Shown piece by piece: positions 12,731 to 25,100 of a stretch of DNA of 64,000 nt. The stretch is from NCBI RefSeq assembly GCF_047495875.1, contig NC_092462.1, positions 37,663,523 to 37,727,522 of the forward strand. The letters run 5' to 3'. Origin of the DNA: Pithys albifrons albifrons (taxonomy: Eukaryota > Chordata > Aves > Passeriformes > Thamnophilidae). Under the pieces are notes generated by a model. That model had not been told where the DNA came from, made no database searches, and saw nothing but the letters and a program-made list of their open reading frames with translations. How positions within the stretch are numbered: the first letter of the stretch is position 1; every line of letters starts with the position of its first letter. The position numbers and the translations under genes were made by a program.

Positions 12731-13620
12731 TCACAGAATATGCTGAGTTGGAAGGGTCCCACAAAGATCATTGAGTCCAACCCTTAGCCCAGTGCAGGAC
12801 CATTGCCAAGAGTCATACCATGTGCCTGAGAGTATCATCCAAGCACTTCTTGAACTCTGTCAGGCTTGGTGCTGTGACCACTTCCCTGGGGAGCCTGTTC
12901 CAGTGCCCAACCATACTCTGGGTGAAGAAGCTTTTTCTAATATCCAACCTAAACCTCCCCTGACACAACTTCAGGCCATTCCCTCAGGTTCTGACACTGG
13001 TCACCACAGACAAAGGATCAGTGCCTGCCTCGCCTCCTCCCCTCACAAGAAAGTTGTAGACAGCAATGTGGTCTCCCCTCAGTCTCCTCCAGGCCGAACA
13101 GACCAAGTGCCTTCAGCCACTCCTCATATGGCATCCCCTTAAGGCCCTTCACCATCTTCATTGCCATCCTTTGGACACTCTCTAACAGCTTAATACCTTT
13201 CTTATATTTTGGTGCCCAAAACTGCACACAATATATCAAGGTGAGGCTGCCCCAGTGCCGAGCAGAGCAGGGCAATCCCTTCCCTCGACTGGCTGGCGAT
13301 GCTTTGCCTGATGCCTCCCAGGACACAGTTGGCCCTCCTGGCTGTCAGGGCACTGCTGACTCAGATTCAACTTGTCATTCACCAGGACTCTCAAGTCCCT
13401 TTCCATGGCACTGCTTTCCAGCATCTCATTCCACAGTTTGTGCGTACTTCCAGGTTTGGCCTGTTCCATGTGCAAAATGCCTTGTTGAACTTCATATGGC
13501 TGGAGATTGCCCAGCCCTCAAATTTGTCAAGGTCTCTCTGCAGGGCCTCTTCACCTTTCAGGGAGTCAACAGCTCCTCCCAGTTTTTATGTCATGTGCAA
13601 ACTTGCTTAGTATCCCTGTA
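12731..13620 (-). mobile_element. CR1 LINE, 5'-truncated, left arm of a head-to-head pair
   Basis: It begins with TCACAGAATATGCTGAG (a reversed CR1 tail) and continues with the standard CR1 3' part. On the minus strand, 13018-13326 encodes the ORF2 C-terminal signature ([19 protein letters not shown], then [13 protein letters not shown]). Its truncated 5' end abuts the + strand CR1 beginning near 13629. Confidence 0.88.
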
Positions 13621-13628
13621 CCGCCCTT

Positions 13629-14442
13629 CAGAAAGACCTCAACAGGCTGGGAAGATGGGCAGAGAAGAACTGTCTGAAATTCAACAAAAGCAAATGCAGA
13701 GTCCTCCATCTGGGGAGGAATAAACCTATGCACCAGTACAGGCTAGAAGCTGATCTGCTGGAAAGCAGCTCTGTGGAGAATGACCTGGGGGTCTTGGTGG
13801 ACAGCAAGCTGTCCATGAGAGAGCCAGCAGTGTGTCCTTACAGACAAGACCAGTGGTATCCTGGCGTACGTTAGGAAGAGCATTGCCAGCAGGTCACAGA
13901 AGACAATCCTGCCTCTCTTACCAGCCCTGGTGAGGCCACGTCCGGAATACTGTGTTCCGGTCTGAGCTCCTCAGTGCAAGACAGACTTGGGGCTCCTGGA
14001 GAGAGTCCAGCAGCATGATTAAGGGACTGGAGCATCTGTCTTACAGGGAAAGGCCGAGGGAGCTGGACCTGTTCAGTCTCAGGAAGAGATGGCTGAGAGG
14101 CGTCCTCATCAATGTCTATAATTATCTGAAAGGGAGTGTCCAGAGGATGGAGCCAGACTCTTCTTGGTGCTGCCAAGTGATAGGACAAGAGGCAACAGGA
14201 AGAAAAGGCTGCACAGGAAAGTTCCACCTGAATATGAGGCAGAACTTCTTTAAAGTGAAAGTGAAGGTGCACTGGAACAGATTGTCCAGAGGGGTTGTGG
14301 AGTCTCCCTCACTAGAGATATTCAGGAACTGTCTGGATGCAATGCTGTGCCATGTGCTCTAGGATGACCCTGCTTGAGCGGGGAGATTGAACCAGATGAC
14401 CCACTGTGGTCCTTTCCAGCCTTACCCATTCTGTGATTCTGT
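13629..14442 (+). mobile_element. CR1 LINE, 5'-truncated, right arm of a head-to-head pair
   Basis: Sense-orientation CR1. It starts in the ORF2 RT C-terminal region (ACCTCAACAGGCTGGG...). It carries GLEHLSYRERPRELDLFSL and WNRLSRGVVESPSLE in the frame around 13952-14362. It ends with the CR1 3' UTR and the tail ATTCTGTGATTCTGT at about 14428-14442. Frame breaks make it inactive. It appears less decayed than the copies near 39.4 kb and 60.5 kb. Confidence 0.9.
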
Positions 14443-17400
14443 AGTGGCTAAGATGTATTTTAAGCTGTTCCTTGCCATTGTCCACTGTTGCTGTCTCTCT
14501 TCTGACATTAAATAATTAGCATTCATGCATCATATTGTGCGGTCACCTAACTCATGAGTGTCCTTTACACTAAAATTCTCAGGTTATTACAGGCAGAACA
14601 AACAAGTGTTTATATTCTAGAAAAGTAACATTTTTGCACTCAAGAGATTATATCTCTCTAGCTGAACTTGAATATCTGCTTATTACTTAGTTTCAGTAGC
14701 TCTGTGTTGTGCTCTGAAAAGAGGGATATATTCTTCTTGGAGTTACTTTATCATAGATTATTTTTTCATTGTAGTCATTCAGACCCTAAAGGTCTGAGCT
14801 TTTGAATTTGTGGGGAGAGTACAAAATTGAAAACTTTGACTTCAAAGTTATCAGGTTTCAGGTATTTATTATCTTCCTATAAATAATAATTATCCATTAA
14901 TGAACTTCAATAAGTTTCATTTTAATAGTCCATATTAGAGTTCTGAGCCAAAGCAGGTGACTTTCTCATGGATTTGTATTTACTTACATACACTTCATGA
15001 GGTTCATGTCATGATGTCTGTGCTATTAGTTTTTGTGTGAATTTGCACAGCCAGTTTCTTTAATAGGTTTTGTGGTTCTATGTTGTGCAGGAAGAATCAG
15101 GAAGACTATTTTAAGAGAATGATGTCCAGAAAATGTGTTTGACAGTACTGCCCAACCATCATTTTCTTATTTCTTTTTATTCTGTATTGCTGGTCTTGCA
15201 TCAGTGGCACAAAGTACTTGCTTTGTTTTCAGAGTAGTCAATTACAGATGAACAAGATGAGCTGAAGTGAATGACAAGGAAAATAGAACATTTTATTAAC
15301 CCTGAGCTGACTCAGTACTTGCTGTTGTCTTTATGCTGAGATCTTGAGCTGTTGCCACTTGGTAACTTTCAAAATGTTCCTTTTGCATTCCAAATTTTTT
15401 TATAAAAGCATAGTTTATTGTTACAGAAAAGTCAGGTTTTAGCTAAATAGCAAGCAGTAAAACAGAGAGGAAAGGGCTACCAGAAACTTTATCCAAGCTA
15501 GTTATTAATTTTTTTAGAAGTCAAAGAGTTGAAAACACCATAATAAACTTTTAATTACTAGTGTGGAACATGGACTTAATGGAGCAGTAAGTGTAAATGG
15601 GTACTAGAATAACCAGTTTTCTGTATTGCACTGTTATTTTTTGTGACGGTGTAGTCTGATCAGTACCATGTAAAATAATTTTAAAAAGAAATCATGGTAA
15701 TCTAAAACAGAACTGCAAGACTGTTTTCTTGTGTGTGTGGTTGGTCACATTGCTGATGATTTCATCTATTCACTCCTGCTAGCTGTGAAAAGCCAAGCCA
15801 TCTATGAATGATTGAACAGTATTGTATTGCAATTCAGCAGAATTGCTTCTCAAAAAAAAGCCAGCCCAGTGAATAAGTTAGTAGAGATCCTTTGGCTTGT
15901 ATCTGCAGAATGCATTAATAAATATTATATTCTGGGAGGTATAAACAATGATGAAAATGTATAGTACTCTTTATTGTAGAATATAACCTCTGCGGAGGCA
16001 AGCATGATAATTTTAAAAGATGCTCTATGGCTGAATTATCCCTCCTGAGGGAAAAGTCCTTTAAGATAGATGGAGACACAAAGATTCTGTCAACATCCCT
16101 TTTCAATGCTTGGAGAGTGCTTCCTCTGTCTCTACTGAGGCATTTAATGACTGTAATGTTCCTACATATGCATGGCTACACAGTTAGGAATTGCTGCCGT
16201 TAGGTGGTATTCCAAAGAATCAGTATACAGCCCTTTGCTTCTGGTAGGAAACTTCTTTTTAAAGGATTTATGTATTATCACTTCGTTATTTTGGGCACGC
16301 TACACATGCCTGTTTGCGTGCCTTTGGCAAGAGCTGCTCAGATCTGTCTCCTGGAGTTACATACTTTCTTCCAAACAACAGGAAAGGCCAAGACCATTCT
16401 TTTAATGTGTGGTAAATGTGTGGAAGTAAAAATTATGCCATATATACTTACCAGAGGAAGGAAAATTTTATGAGTTATCAGTAGGTAGCATAGTTTTCCT
16501 ATGGAAGTGGGAAATTTTATGCCACAGACTGTTTATATTTTTTATCCAATGGATATATTATTATGCAATATTGACAGCAAGGTGTGAAATAGAGATTCTT
16601 TATCAGGCAAAGTGAATCTTTTCCATATATTTGGATATATGCAAGTACAGGCTCACACAGATGAGCACACAGATAGGCACAGTGCTGGGAGCCTTGAAAA
16701 ATGTGTTACCAGCTACTTAAGTTATGCAAAGATTTAGGTGGATTCCAAGGACTACAGTCCTAGACAGAGCCACACATGCTTTTCAGAGGAGTTTTTGTGG
16801 ATTTCTTCTTAATATTTATGTTTATAGGTCAAGACTGAAGATTTTTTTGTATGTCAGTTGTCTAAAAGTGATAGTAGCTTGTTCAATTAACTATGTGTAT
16901 GTTGTTCACTGTAATATTTGGCAAGTATCCATACATTCTGTATTCTTTAGTCTTTTATCATTTCCAAACAATATTGTGGCCCATACTATCAAAATTAAAT
17001 TTTTCTTCAATAAGTACTTTTAAAGAATGATTTGTGTCCAGTTAAATCATTCTAAAATTCACTGTCATAAAAGCAATACATTAAAAGGCTTGCTTTTTTT
17101 TTTCAAAAATACTACTCTCACAGAATAAAAGTGGTTATAAGACAACACTTCTGCCTTTGGAAAGCCTCTTGTCATAATTCTGTGAATTTCTTGAACACCA
17201 TATAAATATAACTCACAGCCAAATGTGTTTTACAGCTTTGAAAGCTAACTGAAACAGATTTATTGGACTAGGGTGTTAGGTACAACATTAGTTTATAGTC
17301 AAAAAATGTTCTTGTCTATGGTTTTCACTGGTTTATATTTTTATTTATGGGAAGGAGACTTCAGGGTATGCAGGGTGTTAGTCCATGCTTGTAGTTAGCA

Positions 17401-20400
17401 CTGGTGAAGATCATCTCACTACAGTGCATGAAGTCAGGCACCAGATCTTTTTCACCACCCAGAGGGCAGCTGAACTTCTTGAGGTTTTGATTCCTTTTTG
17501 AAACTCTGATGCTTGGCTCCTAGGTTCATAACTCAAGTATCTCCTAATTATCAGCAGCTGAATTTTTGACAGGAAGCTGCAGCCTTACCTTCACTGCTGT
17601 GTTGAGCATCACCCTCGGGAGACATCACAAGGAGGGTTTGATGTTTCCTGTCTTCCCAGCACGATAACAATTGTTTCCCTAGTGTAACTCAAAATTATGT
17701 TAAATCCCTGCCTGGTATTTTCGTAATGTCAACACAAGAAAGTTTGGAAGGTCCTTGTCTTAACTCCTCTTAGTGATTTCAGGGCAAATTATGATGAGCT
17801 ATGCCAGCAAAGTTTGCCTTATTTAAAAATACCAAATCATTTCACAGAAAATTAATGAAATCTGCTTGCTATTTCCCTAGCCAGCAAAAAATATTACAGG
17901 GTGTAAACTGCTGTCAGACTGCTTCTCCCACCACTCCAACTCCTTTTTCTCACGCCACTCATGGTATCAGAGAGAGACCAGAGGAACCTCTAGGTGACTC
18001 TGCTCCATTCAAAGTGCCTGCCACAGCTTGTGTCACCTGCCCACTCACCACTAGAAATGTGCATAAGCCAGAATAATGCTGGGTTTGACTCTCCACTGTG
18101 TGACGTGTGTTTTAGTGAATGAGTTCAATCTTATCTTGTGCTGCCCTAATTCTAAGAAGCCCAGTCCAAATTAACATATCAAGAATCCCTCCATTTTAAC
18201 CACCTTCCTCAAATAAACACACACAAACAGATGTGGGGCATAAATCCTGTCACTCTGTACAAAAGGATCTTGTCCTCAGCTTTCTGCCCTGCAAGTCCTT
18301 CTTTCCCTAACCTATCGAATCTTTGCTTTCCATCTTCTTTTTTTTGCTTCTTTTTCTGATTTTGTTTTCTCTCAGAATCAAAATAAGGCTGTCACTCCCA
18401 TTCTCACTAGCCCCTCTGCTCTGAAACCCTAGCAGTGCTTTCAAAGCATACAGTAAGTCTGAAGCATATCCATAGTGATGGGGTATCTGAAAGTTTCCCT
18501 GGAGCCTCTAGTGCCTTGAGTTTACTACTCTGTCATAAAACAAATCCCACTCATGACACACACTGATTATTTTCTTGTGTCGAAAGGCATAATGCCTGAT
18601 GAGACTCCGCAGCATGCCAGTAATGCAGCATGCTGACGTCTCCTCTTTTGACCATTACACAGTTGAGACCCATGCTCATCTAGAAGAAATACGTAGGCTG
18701 GCTATAATGCTTAAAGAGCTGAGGAACTGTGGTGTTCCTTAGCTCTGCAGTGGTCTGAGAGGTATGCTTAAGACACTTTTGTTTCATGCAGGCCGGATAC
18801 CATCCAGTGTGAACCAAAAGCTGTACAGCAATTGTGGTCCTAGCACTAAGTCCCAACAAGCACAATTCTGTTGTGCAGAAATTGTGTCTGTTTTGGAGCT
18901 GGATAGTGGCCTGAGCAAATGCACACAAATTCTCCCATGTAGTTACATAAACCTTATGAGTGAACCTCAGGTTAAAAAGGTATTGCATTTTTAAGCTTCG
19001 GGTTAACTTCCAGTAGCTGGTCTTGAAGCCTGCCCACTAGAATGAGGATGCACCAGGCTCATTGCTACTGATTCTCAGTACATTATTTTTCTTGTCTTTG
19101 CCCTTGAGTTTTTGAATGTGCAGTGCGGTCTTGAGTGCTTGGGGAAGGGGGATATGATCTCATTTATATTGCTGTATCTTTTGGCTCGAATTCAAAGAAG
19201 TTATCAGACTGCAGGACTAGTGGGCACTGTGGTTGTTCTAGATTTATTTTAAAGTATGGTGCATGAAAATCTGATCTGTTTTATTTAAAAGTCATAAAAT
19301 TGTGGGCATTAGCCTTACTATCTTGGGAATGTTTGAGTTTGTTGATTTTTTAATAAAAATGTCTATACTCTCAATTATGCATAGTAGTCTTCCCTTTCTC
19401 CTCTGTACCTCTTCACTGAGTAATGTACTGTGAAATATTTCTTAAGCTGCTCAAGAGAGCCAGATTTTAATCCTGAAAAGCAATGCCTCTGGAGTTTAAG
19501 AAGAAAATACAACTCTGAGTTAGATGAATATAAATCCAGGTTAACTCCACTAATTTCTGTTATCTGTATTGTAATTATAAAACTAAAGGCAAAAATATTT
19601 ATAAAAGCATTTTTGAAAATCGGTTTTAACCTCTCTCAGGACATTAGTTTATATACAGTTGTTGGCACATAATTCATTAATCACATTATGTAATTCTCTG
19701 ATAGGGACATCACAGATTTTACCAAGCTTGCACACTATTTCCTTCCCCAATATTGAAACATGTATGTGATTTGTGCTACAAAACATCTTGAGAAATGCTA
19801 CATGCCATGTACTTGTTGGAAAGGCACCTTACCTTATTTTCTCCCTTTCATCCCATCTCAGAAACCAGGTCATATTTAAAGCTGCCGTAGTGAGCTTTCC
19901 TTCAACCTTCACACTTTTTCCACGTTGTTTAATTGCGTTTAATAACCATGAATGCTATGCAGTGTCATAAAGGCTGAACATCATTTCCTTATCCAGAACC
20001 CAGAATACATTTAACAACATATTGAGAGTGAAGTCGTATCAATTCAAATGTTTAGTAGCTATGCATATTAAATGGCTGTTAGTAGAATCATCAAAATCAA
20101 TAGTTCATTTGTGTCTCAGGATGTGATTGAACTGGAGTTTCATTCATTCCTTGTCTAATTATCCCTAATCTGCTGCTCCACATGCTCAGCAAGTGAAGCA
20201 ATTGAGATAATAAAGTTGTATTAAGGCCACCCTGGCAATAATGCAAGTGTTTTGGATAATGGAGGAATTTTGTTCATTTTGTTGCTTAGAAACAAAAATA
20301 CTGCAAATAGGTTATGTGAAAAAAATTGAATTTTTTATTCAGGTATTCATATTCTGCATATTTATAGATCATGTTGCTGCTCAGTTTTGACAGGACACTG

Positions 20401-21061
20401 TGTTTAGGTTTTGAATCTGCAGTAAATAAGAAAATGGCACTTGGTATATATGTTTTTTTCTTTTTTATAGAGAACTCCAAGTACAGTTTAAAAATTTTTT
20501 GCTGATATTCTCTTAGGCTAGGCAAGAGGCTGTCTAATTGGTGTAAATGCTGGCAAGAGAGGACTGCAGAGCATGATAGAGCCAGTGCATATGCATACAT
20601 GTAGCATTCTGTACCATGAGAATGTCTATTTACAGTAAGAACACCTTTATTTGTCCTTGGGTCTCTCATGCTGCATAAAGAGTAGGTACAGAAGTTTGTA
20701 GCTTTATGCCAGTGGATTCTTCTACTTCTTTCTTTGTATAATGGGAGAGGATTTTTATGCTGGGACCAGTGAGAAACTTGGAAAGGTACAGTTGGATCTC
20801 AGCAGTGGTTTTGTTGAGAAGAGCAAAGCACAGTGCTTCAGTAAGAGGGTAGAGCAGCCAGAACTAATTTCCACAGAATAAAACAATTGCATACACATTA
20901 AGCATAATATTTTTTAGAATACTACTATCCAATTTTGCATATGAGCCTTGGTCTTAAGAGGCTAAAACAATTTCTGAACTGTAATCATGTCTTCTGTACT
21001 TAGTGGAATGGCCACGGGTACCACAGAGGCTATACTGCTTTTCAGTATATACAGTTCTTCT
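14443..21061. other. GALNTL6: Intron sequence, nothing recognised
   Basis: No CR1 tail, LTR landmark or conserved coding frame seen. A slightly GC-richer patch at about 17900-18070 has a short frame without motifs. Confidence 0.6.
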
Positions 21062-21162
21062 GGTGTGATTCTTGGGATGGTGCTCTGCAGGGCCAGAAGT
21101 CAGATTTTGATGGTCCTTGTAGGTCCCTTTCAACTTAGGATATTCTATGATTCTATAATTCT
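21062..21162 (+). mobile_element. CR1 3' end fragment (about 100 bases)
   Basis: It contains TGCAGGGCCAGAAGTCAG, then TTTGATGGTCCTTGTAGGTC and a tail TATTCTATGATTCTATAATTC. This is the last 100 or so bases of a sense-strand CR1, an extreme 5' truncation. Confidence 0.75.
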
Positions 21163-21254
21163 TACTTTGTTTACTAAATGTATAAATCATTTGCTATTGT
21201 TACTCATCCCAAAGTAGCTTAATGTAAGGTATTTTCAAGTTGCTTCACTCAGTA

Positions 21255-22130
21255 ACCACAGAATGCTCAAGGTTGGAAGAGGTCTTCAAGACCAAGTCCA
21301 GCCACCAATCCCACACCACCGTAATTACCCCAAAATGATATCTCCGAGTGCCACATCCAGTCACTTCTTGAACACCTCCAGAGGCAGTGACTCCACCATC
21401 TCCCTGAGTGACTTATTCCAATGCCTAACCATGCTTACAGTGAACATTTTGTTTTCTAATATTCAATCTGAACCTCCCCTGGCACAACTTAAGGTCATTT
21501 CTTCTTACTCTTTCACTTGAGTCATGTCAGGAGAGACCAAGCCCCACCTCACTACAACCTCCTTCCACGTAGTTTAGAGAGCAATGGAGTCCTTCCTGAG
21601 CTTCCTCTTCTCCAGATTAAACAGCCCCAGCTTCCTCAGCCACTCCTCACAGGACATGTTTTCTAGACCCTCCACCAGCTTCATTGCCCTTCTTTGGACA
21701 CACTCCAGCATCTCAATGTACTTTTTGCATTGTCGACCCCAAAACTGAACACAGGATTTAAGGTGCAGTCTCATCAGTGCTGCGTATAATTGGGACAATC
21801 ACTTTTCTAGTCCTATTGGCCACACTATTTCTGATACAGGTCAAGATACCATTGGCCTTCTTGTCGACCTGGGCACACTGCTGGCTCACATCCAGCTGGC
21901 TGTCAAACAGCACCCACAAGTCCTTACTACTGTGCAGGTTTCCAGCCATTCTTCCCCCAGCCTGTAGTGCTGCATGGGGTTGTTGCAATCCAAGTGCAGT
22001 ACCTGGCACTTGACCTTGTTGAACCTCACACCATTATTCTCAGCCCATTGTTCCTGTCTGTACGGATCTCTTTGAAGAGTCTTCCTACCCCTACAGCAAA
22101 CAGATTGATAATAACTTATTCCACTTGTTA
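21255..22130 (-). mobile_element. CR1 LINE, 5'-truncated
   Basis: Reverse-complement CR1, starting CCACAGAATGCTCAAGGTTGG. Minus-strand frames at 21574-21798 ([19 protein letters not shown], then [14 protein letters not shown]) and 21758-22009 show ORF2 C-terminal sequence. The 5' boundary is near 22130, where the CTACAGCAAACAGATTGATAA segment ends. Confidence 0.88.
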
Positions 22131-25100
22131 TAGTGTCTGGCAGAGTGGCATTGCTACTCTTGATAGCAGAATTATGACCATCAGAAAACACAACAATCTA
22201 ACCCCCAAGTATTCTAATAATATGCACTTGTAATGAACAGTCAGTATTTTGAGAGCAGCACTCACTTTTTCTAAATGTTGTTGACTGATAAAGCATATGT
22301 TGAAGTATTCTACAAATCTGAATGTAAGTTTTGGGGTTTTTTTTACACAATTCACGTTTGAATTGTAGTTACTTGTGTTATTATTTTAAACATTATTTTC
22401 CATGTTATTTCTAATAATCATTAAATATTTATACTTCAAAGTTCATTATGGAAAAAAGCAAACTTTAAATTATTGTGTTTCAAGACATCCAGTGTTAATT
22501 ATGACAGCAAAGTATGGGTAGTATTGATCTTGAATGTTAACTGTCTTTCAGTAAAAGGCAAAACATTTCAAAGTTGCTGAGTTCCTTCAGCATTTCTGGG
22601 AAGCCCAATTGCTATCGCCTGCAGTAAAAGATCTAAAGTGTTTACCCTTTCCTAAAGGTCAGTCAAAATAATTACTATAGAGAAATTATTGCTACTGAAA
22701 CAAATAAAAAACATTCATTTTTGTAGAATAAGCATTATCAGCATTATTCCAGGGCTTCCCACCTTACCAAGAATTCAGTTGTGCTTGACATTGCAATTTT
22801 AGAGAAAAATCCTTAATTATGAAACATTCTGGTCCTTGGATTAAATTGTTGAAACTTCATGTTTTCTTTAAGAAGTACATTTCTGAAGGATTAAAACTCA
22901 CAGTTTCACACATGGGTAAATCTTAAGTGTTCAAAGTGAATCCCAAAAGCCACCTTCTTATTCGGTTTTCAAATCAATTTGCTTTGAGGCAGAATTTATT
23001 TTTTTTAATTATGCTATTTCCTCATATTTTGTCTTGTTTCTTTAAGGGTGAGGGTAGGATTTAAGTAGTAATTTCAATAGCTTGTAATGTGTGCAAACAT
23101 TCACTTCAGACATGGTTTTTGAAGTAAGATGCTGAATTTCTTTTATTTCCAGTTAGTTGGGAGGTTGTATAACTGTGAAAATGCTGTTATAATGACAAGT
23201 ACAGAGAAAGCTAAGATGTGCTGCCTCAGAGGTGTGGAAGAAGAGGCATCAATGTTTGTGTAACTGTAGGAGGATAGTTCCTTTCTGGGACTTGGCAGTA
23301 TCCAGTAGTGATTGTGTTGTATATGGTCATTGTGTGGTTTAAGACCATTCTTGAAACAAACTTGCATTGTGCTTATTTTGTCCATAAAATATTACTAACC
23401 CAATATCTATAGCAGATTCTTCATAAACCAGCCCTGCAGTTCAGACTTTTTCTTCTTCAATATATTTCTGTTTCTATTTATTTTAACTTACTCAAGGGTG
23501 GATCTTCCATTGCTAACATTGGTAGCAAAAGATCCTTTCATCTAATAGATCTATATTTAATCCTTGAAGTTGTTTTAATACAGGAGTCATGAATTGTCTT
23601 CTACAGGTCACTTCTCAACTAAGTTAGCTAAGAAATTAAAAATACAGTATTTTGAGGGCTTTGAAACTTAGGGGTTTTTTTTTGTAAGTATGTGTTACTA
23701 AATGTCTTGGACAGATATCACTTCAAATTACAGACTGCTAACTTGAATTCATCCTACTCACTTCCTTAAAGTCAGATTACTTTTCATTAACATTTATTTT
23801 ACTTATGTAACACCCTCTATTAGATTTGGTGACCTAATTGAAAAAAAAAGATATATTCATTACATCACCTACTTTAATGAAAGATTTCATCTCTCCTGCA
23901 AATCTTTGTTTCCTCTTTACTCTTAGACTGTCACAGGTACATAACACTGATATCAGTAATTCTCATCTAAATATAATTTTTCTAAAGAACAGAGAATCTC
24001 TTGCCTTGAGTGGCATTGGTTAACTAAATTAAATGTGCACTGTTTAAAAGAATTTACATGAAGAGAATAAAGAGGAGGGAGATTACCACCACCAAGAGCT
24101 TTAACCATCTTATTCCTCTTTCTCATTTTTTGATTTTATCTTGTATCTTTTATATCCCATATCTTCAGATAAAATCAGAAATCTAGCATAAAATAGTGTT
24201 TAGTAGGAACTTGGTGAAACTTGCTCTCAGCTCCTCAGGAGTCCTCTTCTCATAAATTAGAAATTAAACTGGATCTCTGATCTTCTGGAATAGCATTAAT
24301 AGTTCCTGACATTGTATATGCTCCATATTTTAAATTACCAATTCTTGTATAAACATACTGAATGAGCTTCTCAAAATTGATTTCTTATGGTGTTCAATCA
24401 ATATCTGACTCAAGTGCCTGGCAGCCTGTTCTCTAATCATTCACCTGAGCAGTGTACTATGAAATTCTTCAACTGACTTAAATGAGGATGTTTTAAGAAT
24501 ATCTCTGAAAGCTTAACTTTGGAAGTTTGATTTTTGTCTGTTTTCTTAGTACTGACTGGTAGCTTACAAAGAGCTTTTTAACTTTAAACAATAAAGTTCC
24601 ATTTACCTGAATGAGACTATCTAGATTCCTAAAGCAAAGACTGAACATAAATATCTGCAGCATTAAGTCTCTTTATGGTTGTCTGACCCCAGACGAGCCT
24701 GCAGGATTACACCATATTTTCCAAGTATTGTGTTAATGGAAAATGTTTAATATACTCTGTCTTTCTTGGAAATTAACATTTTATTCATCCCTAGTAAGTC
24801 ATTGTTATGTGCGGTTGGGCATAATTTGTAATGTTCTAGTACACAAGTGAGCATGTAGATAATTATGTGAGATCTACAGTACAGAGTGCAAATCTGGTGA
24901 TGTGGTAAAGGTTTAAATTAGCAAGAGAAAACCACCAAACTTTCTGTGAGTATCAGGCTAAAGCTTCTAGTTTAACATTCATGTATTTTGTATATGCCAT
25001 TTGTGATATATATAAGCTACTTAAGAAATTTTTCAAACTTTTTTTTATGGTTTGGGCATTTTGACTCAATGCAAGGTATTGCTGCTGGGATAAATATAGT

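Noticed and set aside
12771..13142. 123-codon + strand frame
   Set aside because: Reverse strand of a CR1 3' region; proline/serine-rich chance frame.
13241..13723. 160-codon + strand frame
   Set aside because: It lies on the non-coding strand of the antisense CR1 and crosses into the neighbouring CR1, so it is not a gene.
20286..20669. 127-codon minus-strand frame
   Set aside because: Lys/Phe/Tyr-rich composition typical of AT-rich intron; no motif.
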